Below are positions 7,639 to 18,000 of a DNA stretch of 64,000 bases, piece after piece. This DNA comes from G963662675 sp963662675. Its GTDB lineage: Bacteria; Bacteroidota; Bacteroidia; Bacteroidales; Prolixibacteraceae. The number at the start of each line of letters is the position of its first letter. Positions within the stretch are counted from its first letter, which is position 1. Position numbers and translations under genes: made by a program. The stretch spans positions 310,001 to 374,000 of the forward strand of contig CAXXHP010000001.1 in assembly GCA_963662675.2 (NCBI GenBank), in the 5' to 3' direction. The notes beneath the pieces are model-generated. The model did no database searches and was not told where the DNA came from. It worked only from the letters and a program-made list of their open reading frames with translations.

Positions 7639-9282
7639 TTATGAATATTTTGCAACCAAAGGCATCTTTCTTCCAAAACCAAAAGCTTTTGAGCTAACTC
7701 TTAAAATCGGAGGAGTTTGAAATCGTTTATATTCATTTTGATTGACCATGCGTACCGTTTTTAGTACCATTTCTTCTTCGAACCCTTGATTAATAATTTC
7801 TCTTGGCGATTGGTTCAATTCAATATATTTAAACAGAATTGCATCAAGTATTTCATAGTCTGGGAGAGAATCAGTGTCTTTTTGGTCAGGGCGTAGTTCT
7901 GCCGAAGGTGGCTTTTCTATGCTGTTAAGTGGAATAATCTCGTGTTCCCTATTTATGTATCTGGACAGTTTAAAAACATCTGTCTTATATACATCTCCCA
8001 GAACAGATAGCCCTCCGTTCATATCGCCATAGAGCGTACCATATCCTACAGCGCATTCGCTTTTGTTTGTCGTGTTAAGGAGGATGTTGCCAAATTTATT
8101 GGAAACAGCCATAACTAAAATTCCACGTACACGTGCCTGTATGTTTTCTTCTGCTACTCCGGTGGGGAGATTTTCAAACAACGGGCTCAGCTCATTTTCA
8201 AATTCAGTCACCATGTTTTGAATGCTGATAATATCGTACCGGATATTGAGGTTGTCGGCCAGATGTATCGCATCGGCAACGCTATGGTCGGAAGAATATT
8301 TTGAGGGCATAAGTATGCCTCTAACATGCTCGTTACCTAGTGCCTCTACAGCAAGGGCACAAACGAGAGCCGAGTCTATTCCTCCGGAAAGTCCCAGAAC
8401 TACATCTGTGAAGTGCATTTTTTGGAAATAGTCCCTTATCCCTAGGATTAGAGCCTCGTGTATTTTGGCAATATAATCTTTCTGTTCTTGCTTTTTTTCT
8501 TGAAGCTGTTCTGTGTCGACGATGTGGAAATCTTCTTTGAAGTAAGCCAGTTCAACGGGAATATTCCCATTCCTTTCTATGTAGCACGAGCCTCCGTCAA
8601 AAATGAGTTCAGTTTGAGCTCCAATTTGATTGACATACACTATTGGCAGCTCATATTTGATGGCATTCTGCACTAATATGTTTTTCCTTAAGTCTTCCTG
8701 GTCGTATGAAAAAGGCGAAGCTGAAAGGTTTATGACCAGATCTGGATTTTGTTTGCTCAGTTCTTCAAGAGGAGATGTTTGATATAGTTTATCCCGGCCA
8801 AATTCGTTATGCGTAGGCTGTTCATCCCAAAGATCTTCGCAGATGGTAACTGCGAGTCTCTTTCCTTTGAAATCAATAATATTGAATTCATTGTTGGGTT
8901 CAAAATGACGATATTCATCGAAAATATCGTAGGTCGGTAAAAGTGATTTATTCCGGATTGCTTCTACTTTTCCCTCATTTAGGAAATAGGCCGAGTTGAA
9001 TAATTTTTTTCCACGGCTACTCGTATTTACACTTGGAGCACCAATTAGAGCCGCAATTCCTTGGCAAACTTTTGCAATTTCATGAACTGTTTGCTCGGCT
9101 CTCTCTATAAATTCTTTTCGTTCAAGTAAGTCATGAGGGTAGTAGCCAGTAACAGAAAGCTCAGAGAAAACAACGAGTTCGGCTCCTGAGTCTTTTGCTT
9201 TGTTTATGGCATCAATGATTTTTTGGGCATTATCCTCAAAATTGGCAATGTGGTAATTTAATTGGGCCAGTGCAATCTTCAT
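7639..9282 (-). CDS. nadE: glutamine-dependent NAD+ synthetase
   Basis: A 547-residue two-domain enzyme that amidates nicotinic acid adenine dinucleotide to NAD+ using glutamine. The N-terminal nitrilase-type glutaminase (about 1-270) shows the triad regions FSELSVTGYYP (Glu), RNKSLLPTYDIFDE (Lys) and VTICEDLWDE (Cys). The C-terminal ATP-pyrophosphatase domain has the P-loop LGLSGGIDSALV. The start at 9282 is preferred because MKIALAQLNYHIANFE is the conserved beginning; the frame extends 7 residues further upstream without similarity. Confidence 0.96.
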   Translation of the reverse strand: MKIALAQLNYHIANFEDNAQKIIDAINKAKDSGAELVVFSELSVTGYYPHDLLERKEFIERAEQTVHEIAKVCQGIAALIGAPSVNTSSRGKKLFNSAYFLNEGKVEAIRNKSLLPTYDIFDEYRHFEPNNEFNIIDFKGKRLAVTICEDLWDEQPTHNEFGRDKLYQTSPLEELSKQNPDLVINLSASPFSYDQEDLRKNILVQNAIKYELPIVYVNQIGAQTELIFDGGSCYIERNGNIPVELAYFKEDFHIVDTEQLQEKKQEQKDYIAKIHEALILGIRDYFQKMHFTDVVLGLSGGIDSALVCALAVEALGNEHVRGILMPSKYSSDHSVADAIHLADNLNIRYDIISIQNMVTEFENELSPLFENLPTGVAEENIQARVRGILVMAVSNKFGNILLNTTNKSECAVGYGTLYGDMNGGLSVLGDVYKTDVFKLSRYINREHEIIPLNSIEKPPSAELRPDQKDTDSLPDYEILDAILFKYIELNQSPREIINQGFEEEMVLKTVRMVNQNEYKRFQTPPILRVSSKAFGFGRKMPLVAKYS

Positions 9283-9328
9283 ACTATACAAGTTAAATAT
9301 CAATTTTCGGCAACATTTAAATATCAGG

Positions 9329-9340
9329 AACCCTAGGGTT
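9329..9340. repeat. 12-bp perfect palindrome upstream of nadE
   Basis: AACCCTAGGGTT lies 46 bp before the nadE start. It is nested between 8-bp inverted arms TTTCGGCA (9305-9312) and TGCCGAAA (9366-9373). It could be an operator for a dimeric regulator or part of a folded leader. No identity is claimed. Confidence 0.4.
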
Positions 9341-9421
9341 GTGGTACTAGATAAATTTTAATTGCTGCCGAAACTATGAATAGCAAAAGTAATTGAAAAA
9401 GGAAAGAAATAGGCTAATTTT

Positions 9422-10084
9422 CTAGAAAACCAATCCTAGTTTAAGCGTAAGTGAACTCAGGGTGGTTTTTTCCTCAAATGCATTGTCTGTAGTAATATCG
9501 AGGAACCCATTTTTAAATATCAAGCCAATAATCATTGCATTATCAGATCCTAGATCAAATTCAGAGCCAACGCCAATGTTCATGCCTAGGTTGAATAAAT
9601 TGATTTCTTCGTTAATGTCGGTCTTGTCAAGGACGCCATTGTTTGTGGTTCCTTTGGCTTTAATATTGATAAAGCTTGAAATGCCAAATTGCCCCCAATA
9701 AACCCAACGCTTGAATTGACTTGTTTTAAGTTTAATGGCAAGTGGAACTTCAAGATATTGTAAACGATAGAGGATGCTACTTCCGGGCGAAATTGTTTCT
9801 CCGGCAAAAGGGAAGGAATTGGGTGAGTAAAAGTCCAGTTCACCTCCAGTGTTGTTAATCAATAGCCCGGTTGTTAGGGCATATCTTTCTTGGTTGTCAA
9901 AAAAGAAATCAGCGTTTATTCCAAAATCAAATCCGGAAACTACTTTTCCTCGTGAGATTTGGTTCATCCCCGAAGTCATCCAATTAATGGAAGGGCTGGC
10001 GGAAAAAGATAAACGAACAGATTCTTGAGCAGATGCATCAGCGAGAATAAAAAAAAGCACGAGTAGGAGTGATATTTTTTTCAT
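9422..10084 (-). CDS. outer-membrane beta-barrel family protein
   Basis: A 220-residue exported protein with a signal peptide (MKKISLLLVLFFILADASAQ, cleavage near residue 20) and alternating hydrophobic/polar strands ending in an aromatic-rich terminal strand (SLTLKLGLVF), as in small Bacteroidota outer-membrane barrel proteins of the PorT/OMP_b-brl type. A specific function cannot be assigned. It is divergent from gldB, with 123 bp between the starts. Confidence 0.75.
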   Translation of the reverse strand: MKKISLLLVLFFILADASAQESVRLSFSASPSINWMTSGMNQISRGKVVSGFDFGINADFFFDNQERYALTTGLLINNTGGELDFYSPNSFPFAGETISPGSSILYRLQYLEVPLAIKLKTSQFKRWVYWGQFGISSFINIKAKGTTNNGVLDKTDINEEINLFNLGMNIGVGSEFDLGSDNAMIIGLIFKNGFLDITTDNAFEEKTTLSSLTLKLGLVF

Positions 10085-10100
10085 AAGTAAGAGTTTTCTG

Positions 10101-10130
10101 TTTGTTTAACGCTTGTTTCCTTTAGTTTTG
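10101..10130 (+). promoter_or_regulatory. promoter of gldB
   Basis: TTTG at 10101-10104, an 18-nt spacer, and TAGTTTTG at 10123-10130, a good match to the Bacteroidota promoter. The leader before the start at 10208 would be about 70 nt. Confidence 0.65.
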
Positions 10131-10207
10131 TATGTGCAAATCTCGAATAATATTTTTAAAAAGACAATAAATATTATTCTGTACCGTAATTCAGGAAACG
10201 AATAAAT

Positions 10208-11209
10208 ATGAGGAAGATTATTCTAATAGTAGTCGTAGCAGTAGTTGTGTTTTCATGTCAGAGAAATCCGTTGAAAATTGATGTTTCAAGTCTTGATGTT
10301 AATTTTCGATTTGAAAGTTTTGAAGATGATTTATTCATGTTGAAGGATTCGGTGGACGAAAAAATTTCTTCCATTGAAAATAAATATCCTGAGTTTCTGC
10401 CCATTTTCACTTATCAGATGATCCAGATAGGTGGTTCCGAGGATTCTGGTTTTGTAGATCAGCTCGAATCATTTATTAACGACACTCTGGTCGCTAACCT
10501 TAAAGAAAGGGCAGACCTTGTTATAAATAAGGATCAGCTTAAAACCGATTTGTCTGATGCATTTCGTTACTACCACCATCATTTCCCTGAGAAATTGGTG
10601 CCAGCAATTTATACTTGCATTAGTGGTTTTAACCAGTCGATTGTTATGACAGATAGTTTGATTGGGATAAGTCTTGATAAATACTTGGGTGCTGATTGTG
10701 TGTATTATTCTCAATTGGGTATTGCGAATTATAAGGTTAAAAACATGACCCCTCAGAAGATTGTGCCTGATGCCATATATGCATGGGGTATGACTGAGTT
10801 TCCTTTTGATGAAAGTAAAACTCATTTGATTGACCATATGGTTTATGAGGGAAAACTTCTATATTTTATGGATGCCATTCTTCCTGAATTGACCGATAGT
10901 CTGAAGATCGGATTTTCCCAAGATCAATTAAATTTTTGTGAATCCAGCGAAGAGGCAATGTGGACATATCTGGCGGAAAATAATCTGCTGTTCTCATCCG
11001 ATCGGATGGATATTAAGCGTTATGTTGATGATGCGCCTTACACATCCAGTTTCACATCTAATTCCCCGGGGAGAACAGGGGCTTGGCTTGGCTGGCAAAT
11101 TGTTAGGGCATATATGAGTAAGAACAATAGGGTAAGCCTTGGTCAATTAATGCTGAATGATGATTATCAATCTATTTTGAATGATTCTGGTTACCGGCCA
11201 GATAAATAG
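10208..11209 (+). CDS. gldB: GldB-like lipoprotein
   Basis: A 333-residue lipoprotein with signal and lipobox-like VFSC (C17). The C-terminal block with GRTGAWLGWQIVRAYMSKN and the ending NDSGYRPDK is typical of GldB, first described as a gliding-motility lipoprotein in Flavobacterium. GldB is also found in non-gliding Bacteroidota, so motility is not implied, and no other gld or spr gene is present in the window. It is a single gene with its own promoter and converges on the response regulator. Confidence 0.85.
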   Translation: MRKIILIVVVAVVVFSCQRNPLKIDVSSLDVNFRFESFEDDLFMLKDSVDEKISSIENKYPEFLPIFTYQMIQIGGSEDSGFVDQLESFINDTLVANLKERADLVINKDQLKTDLSDAFRYYHHHFPEKLVPAIYTCISGFNQSIVMTDSLIGISLDKYLGADCVYYSQLGIANYKVKNMTPQKIVPDAIYAWGMTEFPFDESKTHLIDHMVYEGKLLYFMDAILPELTDSLKIGFSQDQLNFCESSEEAMWTYLAENNLLFSSDRMDIKRYVDDAPYTSSFTSNSPGRTGAWLGWQIVRAYMSKNNRVSLGQLMLNDDYQSILNDSGYRPDK

Positions 11210-11283
11210 CTGTATGTAAGCTTAATATATGTTTGAGGTGGGGGGCTCGGAATTTTAATTGCGATTCGGTTTGTGCTTTTAAT

Positions 11284-11976
11284 TTATTCGTTGATGCTTA
11301 AGATAAAACCGCTACTGTGAATGTTTTTGATTTCGATATTGGGATCCCCAGCAAGGTATTTTCGCAACTTGGTAATAAAAACATCCATGCTCCTAGCTGT
11401 AAAATAGCCATCATCTCCCCATATTTTCTTTAAGGCGGTTTCCCTTGGGAGTAGTTCATTCTTGTAAATGCAGAGTAATTCCAGTAATTCCGATTCTTTG
11501 GGTGAAAGCTTTTGATCTGTTCCATTAATCGTCACACTCCTTTTCTGTATATTGAAGGAATAATTACCAATTTGGTGCTGTTTCAGATTTTTTTCTTGTT
11601 GATCGCCTCCCCGGTTTAGCACGGCTTTTATTTTGCAAATAAGTACTTCCGTGTCGAATGGTTTAGTAATGTAGTCATCCGCTCCTATGTTGAACCCTTT
11701 TATAACATCTTCTTTCAAGGCTTTCGCTGTAAGAAAAATGAATGGGATTGTTTTATTGATTTTTCGGATCTCAGTGCCAATTGTAAACCCATCAATATTT
11801 GGGAGCATCACATCAAGCAGACAGATGTTGAATTTTCCATTTCTAAAACGGTCAAGAGCATATTTACCATCGTCAACCCATGTGACGTTATAGTCGTTAA
11901 GTTCAAGGTAGGATTTTAGAACAGCTCCAAAACTAAGATCATCTTCAACTAAAAATATATGTAATTTATCGCTCAT
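11284..11976 (-). CDS. OmpR-family response regulator (RprY-like)
   Basis: A 230-residue regulator. The receiver domain (about 5-120) has acidic residues EDD near the N terminus, the phospho-acceptor D55 in CLLDVMLPN, the T of FLTAKA and the K of ITKPFD. The C-terminal winged-helix DNA-binding domain (about 140-228) has the SPKESELLELLCIYKNEL and RSMDVFITKLRKYL segments. It lies 31 bp downstream of its kinase. The pair resembles RprX/RprY of Bacteroides. The divergent export operon at 14102-29646 is a candidate target from position alone. Confidence 0.93.
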   Translation of the reverse strand: MSDKLHIFLVEDDLSFGAVLKSYLELNDYNVTWVDDGKYALDRFRNGKFNICLLDVMLPNIDGFTIGTEIRKINKTIPFIFLTAKALKEDVIKGFNIGADDYITKPFDTEVLICKIKAVLNRGGDQQEKNLKQHQIGNYSFNIQKRSVTINGTDQKLSPKESELLELLCIYKNELLPRETALKKIWGDDGYFTARSMDVFITKLRKYLAGDPNIEIKNIHSSGFILSINE

Positions 11977-12007
11977 GGCTTAAAGGTATATATTGCTGAA
12001 CAAGATA

Positions 12008-13606
12008 TCAATTTTCTCGTGTGAAAGGTAAAAATACGTCAAATTGGCTTCCTTTCTCTAGCTCACTTTGTACGGTTATTTTTCCACGGTTTGCTTCAAC
12101 TACAGCCTTCACATAGCTTAATCCAAGTCCAAATCCTTTTACATTGTGAATGTTTCCACTGGTTTGCCTGTAAAATCGTTCGAAGATTTTTGCTTGAACG
12201 GATTTGCTCATACCTATACCTTTGTCTTTAACAGAAATGATTATGCCATCAGACGTATTTCGTGTTTCAATATCTATTTGGGGCTTTTCTGTTGAATATT
12301 TGTTTGCATTATCGAGTAGGTTGTAGATAATATTCGCACAGTGGTTCATGTCTGATGTAATCATTGGATTTGATGCTTTGAGGCTTGCGTTTATACTTCC
12401 TCCTCTATCTTCAACCTGAATTACAATGCTCTCTATAACATCTTCAATTGTATCATGAATATTTAGAGGTTCCCACTTAAATTCGAAGTCTTTTTTATCT
12501 AAACGAGCAATCGCTAAAATATCTTCAACCTGCCTGTTCATTCGTTTGTTTTCTTTCTTAATCATTTCGATAAAATAGCTGATCTTTTCAGGTTGTGTAA
12601 TGACTTTGCTATTTGTAATCGTATCCGCAGCAACAGATATGGTCGCTAGTGGAGTTTTAAATTCATGAGTCATGTTATTTATGAAATCAGACTTCATCTC
12701 TGAAATCTTTTTTTGTTTTAACATGAAGTATATGCTTAGTCCGAATGTTAATAGAATTATCAATGAGAATATCAACGATGCGATAAGTAACCCGTAAACA
12801 GAGCGAAGGACGAGGTCCGCTTGTTCAGGAATATGAATAGCAATGGACTGATTTCGTTCAAAAATATTTCTAGAGAACAAATGCCTTTGATATCTTGTGT
12901 GGGTTAATGCCAGACTATCTGCATTTGCACTAAGTGAAATGATTGTGTCATTTTTCATCAATGCCAGATCAAAATTCAATGGGATTCTTTTGTCTTTAAG
13001 CTCATACTTGACGATGTTGTACATTTCGTCAATTGTTACCAGATTATTATTGAAAGAGTTTAGTTCGGAAACAATTTGATTGGTAACTTCTTCTAGTTTC
13101 TCTTTCTGAAAATCAAATTGCTCCTTTATTTGGGGAGTCATAATACGCAATGAGTCTGCAACTTTACTAAGTGAATCAATGCGTGTCATACTCGACCTAA
13201 ACATCATTCGGGTACTTGCAATGATTGAATCTTGATTCTCGAGGAGGGGACTGTTGTTGAACCTACTTCTGTTTGATTTTCTAGAGGTAGTCCTGCTTGT
13301 ATCCTTGGGGGCAGAATCGAAACGATTTTGATTATCTGAAAAATTATACGGATCATTATATTGAGGCGAATTAAAGTCATTCCAGGAAATGCTATCTGTG
13401 TCGTCAGCAAAACTGGAGAACATTCTTTTGCTTCTTATTGCTTCAATATCCTGAGCAGATTCTGAGAGTGCATCAATAATACTTTTCTCAATGAGCTCAT
13501 TTTTCACATAGATGGCATTTTTAATCCATGCTGTTTGAATGATGATAATGGCAATGATTGACACCCCCATCAAGCCCATTATAAATGTAAATGATCGTTT
13601 ATTCAT
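12008..13606 (-). CDS. sensor histidine kinase (RprX-like)
   Basis: A 532-residue membrane kinase. TM1 is at about 9-27 and TM2 at about 269-296; the periplasmic sensor between them is about 240 residues, with a low-complexity Asn/Ser/Asp-rich stretch at about 70-120 and a predicted coiled coil at about 140-190. HisKA has H314 in NNMTHEFKTPLATIS, followed by a HATPase_c domain with N, G1 (DKGIGM) and G2 (GFGLGLSYV) boxes. It is co-directional with the response regulator. A -7 element lies only 4 nt before its start codon (13611-13618). Confidence 0.93.
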   Translation of the reverse strand: MNKRSFTFIMGLMGVSIIAIIIIQTAWIKNAIYVKNELIEKSIIDALSESAQDIEAIRSKRMFSSFADDTDSISWNDFNSPQYNDPYNFSDNQNRFDSAPKDTSRTTSRKSNRSRFNNSPLLENQDSIIASTRMMFRSSMTRIDSLSKVADSLRIMTPQIKEQFDFQKEKLEEVTNQIVSELNSFNNNLVTIDEMYNIVKYELKDKRIPLNFDLALMKNDTIISLSANADSLALTHTRYQRHLFSRNIFERNQSIAIHIPEQADLVLRSVYGLLIASLIFSLIILLTFGLSIYFMLKQKKISEMKSDFINNMTHEFKTPLATISVAADTITNSKVITQPEKISYFIEMIKKENKRMNRQVEDILAIARLDKKDFEFKWEPLNIHDTIEDVIESIVIQVEDRGGSINASLKASNPMITSDMNHCANIIYNLLDNANKYSTEKPQIDIETRNTSDGIIISVKDKGIGMSKSVQAKIFERFYRQTSGNIHNVKGFGLGLSYVKAVVEANRGKITVQSELEKGSQFDVFLPFTREN

Positions 13607-13610
13607 GGCT

Positions 13611-13618
13611 CAAAGATA
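13611..13618 (-). promoter_or_regulatory. -7 element abutting the histidine kinase start codon
   Basis: Minus-strand TATCTTTG ends 4 nt before the ATG at 13606. If used, transcription would begin at or near the A of the start codon, giving a leaderless message. No good -33 element is seen. Confidence 0.4.
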
Positions 13619-13699
13619 AATATTACTGATTCATACTAAGGGGCTTTAACTTTTCCTTAACAGTAATTAACCGGGTCTTAACTGAGTTTTGGTGTTGCT

Positions 13700-13713
13700 C
13701 AAACATATCTTTG
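13700..13713. promoter_or_regulatory. near-palindrome CAAACATATCTTTG with opposed -7 elements
   Basis: The plus strand reads TATCTTTG at 13706-13713 and the minus strand reads TATGTTTG at 13707-13700; both fit TAnnTTTG and overlap. It could be a divergent promoter or operator serving the two-component system and the export operon. The plus-strand TTTG at 13688-13691 is only 14 nt away, so -33 support is weak. Confidence 0.35.
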
Positions 13714-14101
13714 TTGCTCTCGATGAAATCTCAATAAAATCAGAATATATATAAATGTATATGATGATTATGAGTTCTTGTATTTTCGTGTTTTATTAAA
13801 CTCAGAATATGAAAAAATGAATATAAACAAGAAGCTTGAAGATCAAAATATATGCTTTCAATATAAAGGTTAGTATTGTATCTAAAGCAGAGTCATGACT
13901 ACCTTGTCGCAGGAAATGACGGAGAAGAATAACTAAATTGAATATTTTATTTTAGTGATAAAATAGAAGAACGTCTTTTGAAAAAACGGTTTTGTCGATA
14001 AAAGCACACTTTTTTGTTTAGTAAAGGTGGTTTGCTAAAAAAAACGATTAAACGTTTATATGAAAAATAAGTCTACTTACTGAATCAGAAATTATTACAA
14101 A

Positions 14102-14995
14102 GTGAAAATTACAATAGAAGGATTAACCAAGGAATATCCCAATGGCTATCGAGCGCTAGATGAGGTTTATCTTGAAATTAATGATGGGATGTTTGGGTTA
14201 CTTGGGCCTAATGGTGCCGGGAAATCTACTTTTATGCGAATTCTAGTTACTTTAATGAAGTCTACTTCAGGTAAGGTTACCATTGATGGGAAGGATTTGA
14301 CAAAAGACAGAAAGGATATTCGAAAAATTATGGGCTATCTTCCTCAGGATTTTGCATTCTTTTCTAAATTGAAGACGTACGAGTTTCTAGATTATACTGC
14401 AAGGTTATCGGGAATTAAAAACCGCAAGGAGCGAGCTGATACTGTAGACAAAATGCTTGAAGAGGTTGGCCTTTTTGAAGCTCGTGATAGAATGGCAAAT
14501 CGTTTGTCCGGAGGGATGAAAAGACGTTTAGGTATTGCACAAGCCTTATTAAACAACCCGAAAGTTATTATTGTAGATGAGCCAACAACCGGATTGGATC
14601 CTGAAGAACGTATTCGTTTTAGGAACCTTTTATCTTCAATTTCTACAAAAGATGTAATAATCATTCTTTCCACACATATTGTTGGTGATATTTCGAGTAC
14701 GTGTAACAATATGGCTCTTCTAAATAGAGGGAAATTGGCTTATACTGGTTCTCCTGATGATCTGGTTGACCAATCGAGAGGTAAAGTTTGGCTTATTAAT
14801 GCAAAAGAAGAGGAATACCTCGAGATAAATAAGAAGTATCCGGTAATTGCCAATGTTCCAACACGCAATGGATGGGAAATCCAGGTTGTGTCGGATGAAA
14901 TAAATGGATATCAGGGTGTTAATATGGATCCAAACCTAGAGCATGCCTATGTTTATTTTATGGAGAAGAAGTTAGACTTGTGGACATCTATTTAA
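14102..14995 (+). CDS. ABC transporter ATP-binding protein (first gene of export operon)
   Basis: A 297-residue stand-alone nucleotide-binding subunit. It has beta-1 with A-loop Tyr (ITIEGLTKEY, residues 3-12), Walker A GPNGAGKS (35-42), Q-loop LPQ, signature LSGGMKRRLGIAQALL, Walker B VIIVDEP, D-loop GLDP and H-loop STHIV. The GTG at 14102 is the only sensible start. It is followed after 17 bp by the permease with which it probably forms an exporter. It is close in sequence to the ATPase domain fused to the RND protein at 24212-28918 (shared MFGLLGPNGAGKST and RIRFRNLL blocks), so the two are probably paralogues. Substrate unknown. Confidence 0.93.
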   Translation: MKITIEGLTKEYPNGYRALDEVYLEINDGMFGLLGPNGAGKSTFMRILVTLMKSTSGKVTIDGKDLTKDRKDIRKIMGYLPQDFAFFSKLKTYEFLDYTARLSGIKNRKERADTVDKMLEEVGLFEARDRMANRLSGGMKRRLGIAQALLNNPKVIIVDEPTTGLDPEERIRFRNLLSSISTKDVIIILSTHIVGDISSTCNNMALLNRGKLAYTGSPDDLVDQSRGKVWLINAKEEEYLEINKKYPVIANVPTRNGWEIQVVSDEINGYQGVNMDPNLEHAYVYFMEKKLDLWTSI

Positions 14996-15012
14996 ATTAA
15001 AAAACACGACAT

Positions 15013-18000
15013 ATGTTATCCATTCATAATGTAAAATCAATTGCCGTTTACGAGACTAAAACATTAATGCGCAGTTGGTTTTTCCGAATTTTTGCCATCC
15101 TGTCAATGGTCGCTATTGCAGGGTTTAACTTTGCATTTTTGCTCCAGTTAAATGGTGGTGCAGGGCGTTGGGCAATGAAAGGACTTCCTTCGATTATACC
15201 GTATGTAAGCCTTTTGTTGTTGAATGTTGTACAGGCGGTCATCGCAATTTTTCTTGCTTCTGATTTTCTTAAACGTGATAAGAAACTTGATACAACAGAA
15301 GTTGTATATATGCGTCCCATGACAAATGGGGAATATGTGTTTGGTAAAACGATAGGTAATTTGCTTGTGTTTTTTGTGTTAAACCTTATTATACTTGCCA
15401 TTGCGCTTATTTTTAACCTTCTAACCGAGAACGTTTCTGTCAATTGGATTTCTTATTTGTATTACTTTTTTCTGATTAGTATTCCAACACTGGTTTTCAT
15501 AATGGGATTTTCATTTTTGTTAATGTCCATTCTTAAGAATCAGGCTGTTACCTTTGTTGTTCTACTTGGGTATGTTGCAATTTCATTGTTTTATTTGCAG
15601 GATAAATATTATTATTTATTCGATTACATGGCATACAATATCCCTATGACACTTTCTGATTTTGTTGGGTTTGGGGATTTAAATAAAATTTTAATTCACC
15701 GTGGGATGTATTTCTTCCTAGGTGTGTCTTTCATTCACTTTACATTTATTCTTTTAAAGCGACTCTCGCAATCTAAAAGTGTTACTTATGGAGCTCTTGT
15801 CGTTGGAACGCTTTTTCTCGCATTAGGGGGGTATTTAGGATATGTTCATATCAATACATTTAACCAAAGCCAGAATTTGAGAGAAAATATGATCAGTTTG
15901 AATGATCAGTATGTAGATACCAAACTTGTTACCATTAATGACTATGATATTAAATTGGAGCATCAGGGAGAATCTATTTCTTGTGAGGCAACTTTAAGTG
16001 TTGTAAATGAGAATTCTACTGCAATTGAAAATGTAATATTTAGTCTTAACCCCAGCTTGGAGCTATCAAAGGTTCTGGTAAACGGAAAGGATCAGTCTTT
16101 TGATAGGAAACTGGGAGTTGTTGAATTGACTGGCATGAATTTAGCTGCAGGCCAACGAGCTTCAGTTGCATTCACGTATGGTGGAACCATCGATGAGGCT
16201 GCTTGCTATTTGGATATTGATGATGAAACCCTCACTGGGGCATATGAAAATTCATTATATCAAATTGATAAGCGATATGCTTTTGTTACTTCAGATTATG
16301 TACTACTTACTCGTGAGACAAACTGGTATCCGATTTCAGGAGCAGGTATTGGAATTGAGAATAGTTCATGGTTTACAAAACAATTCAGTAATTATAAACT
16401 CGATGTAACCACCCGACCAGATCTTGTTGCTGTATCACAAGGTGCTGTTCAGGGATCTGAGGGGCATTATACTTTCACATCATCTAATGCACAGGCACAA
16501 ATTTCAGTTTCAATTGCTGAATATGAAAAAATGCAAGGAGATATTGACGGACTGGAATTTAATGTTTATGTATTAGAAGGACATGATTACTTCACTTCTT
16601 TCTTTGACGAGATTAAGGACACAATTCCTGCAGTCATTACAGAAGCACTTCAGGATTATGAGCGTACTTTGGATTTATATTATCCATTTGAACGTTTTTC
16701 TTTAGTTGAAGTGCCTATCCAATTCTATTCATACGAGCGCGTGCTAAGTGGTGCGCGAGAGCAGTTGCAGCCCGAAATGATCCTGATCGCAGAAAAAGGA
16801 CTGTTGCTTGATGATGCCGACTTTAATGGACAAATGCAACAAAGAAGCAGTAGTGGCGGTATGCCAGGCGGCATGGCTGGTCCTGCAGGAAGAGGTGGTT
16901 TTGGAGGCGGAAGCAGTGATTTAACTCCCCGAGAATTAAAAATACAAGTATTGACAAACTTTTTGTCTTCTTTCACCGAAGCTGAAAATAGGTCGGGTGT
17001 GATGCCTGGAATTGGAGGGCCGATGATGGATGAATCTGCTAATACATATTATGCATTTCCACTATTTTATAATTACGCATATTATATTAAGTCAGATCGT
17101 TGGCCAGTAACCGATAGAGTGTTTGAAAGTTACAAGAAAAACACAAATGACAGTGGTGGTAATTTCTTTAGAATGATGTTTAGTGGGACTGGTGTTTCCG
17201 AAGATGAAGAAGCTAACCTAGCACTATTGGAACAAAGTTTTGAACAGATCTTGAAAGATCCTGAACGATTGGATATTGTTTCAGATGTGATTCAATTAAA
17301 AGGTGAAGCCTTATTTTCAATTATTAAGAGGCAAGCAGGAGAAACAGAATTTGGCAATTTTCTATATGAGTATTTGAATAATCACAGGTTCATGTCTACT
17401 ACCATTGATGATTTTAATGATGCTATCTCTGATCGATTTGGACTAGATCTGATTCCATATATGGAAGGATGGTTTAATACAACAGAACTACCTGCTTTTA
17501 TAATTGGAGAGGTTTCTGCAGTAACCGTGCTTGATGAAGAGCAAGAAAAAACGATGGTGAAATTTAAAGTAACCAATACAGAACGTGCTGATGGTATCAT
17601 TTCCGTAGAATTCCGAACAGGCGGTGGCGGAATGGGTGGTGGCCGTTTTGGTGGAATGGGTGGCGAGTCAGACAATGTCGAATATCTGGTTTATTTTGAA
17701 GGTAACCAGACTAAGCAACTCAGTTTCCTTGTAAATGGAACGCCAAGAGGTGGCACAATCAATACGTTAACATCAAGGAACATCCCATCAGAACTTAGGA
17801 TCATGTTTAGTGAGGATATTGAAGAGGATAAAAAAGCAATTCCTTTTGAGGGAGAAATAGTTCTGGATATTCCTGTTTCTATTGAAGGTGAAAATGAAGT
17901 AATTATAGATAATGAAGACCCTGGATTTTATGTCGCTGAGTCTGATGAAACCAGTTTGTTGCGTAAATTAATTTTCAAAGAAGATACGACCAGTAGTAAG

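Larger units (their letters stand above)
13607..14101. other. 495-bp intergenic region between the two-component system and the export operon
   Basis: No open reading frame with coding character is seen. The region is AT-rich and separates two divergent units. It contains a -7 element next to the kinase start (13611-13618) and a near-palindrome at 13700-13713 that reads as a -7 element in both directions. From 13714 to 14101 I see no clear promoter, terminator or known riboswitch, so the export operon may have a long leader or use a non-standard sigma factor. Confidence 0.7.

Noticed and set aside
10208..11209. Evidence for gliding motility
   Set aside because: gldB alone is not enough; it occurs in non-gliding Bacteroidota and no other gliding or type IX genes are in the window.
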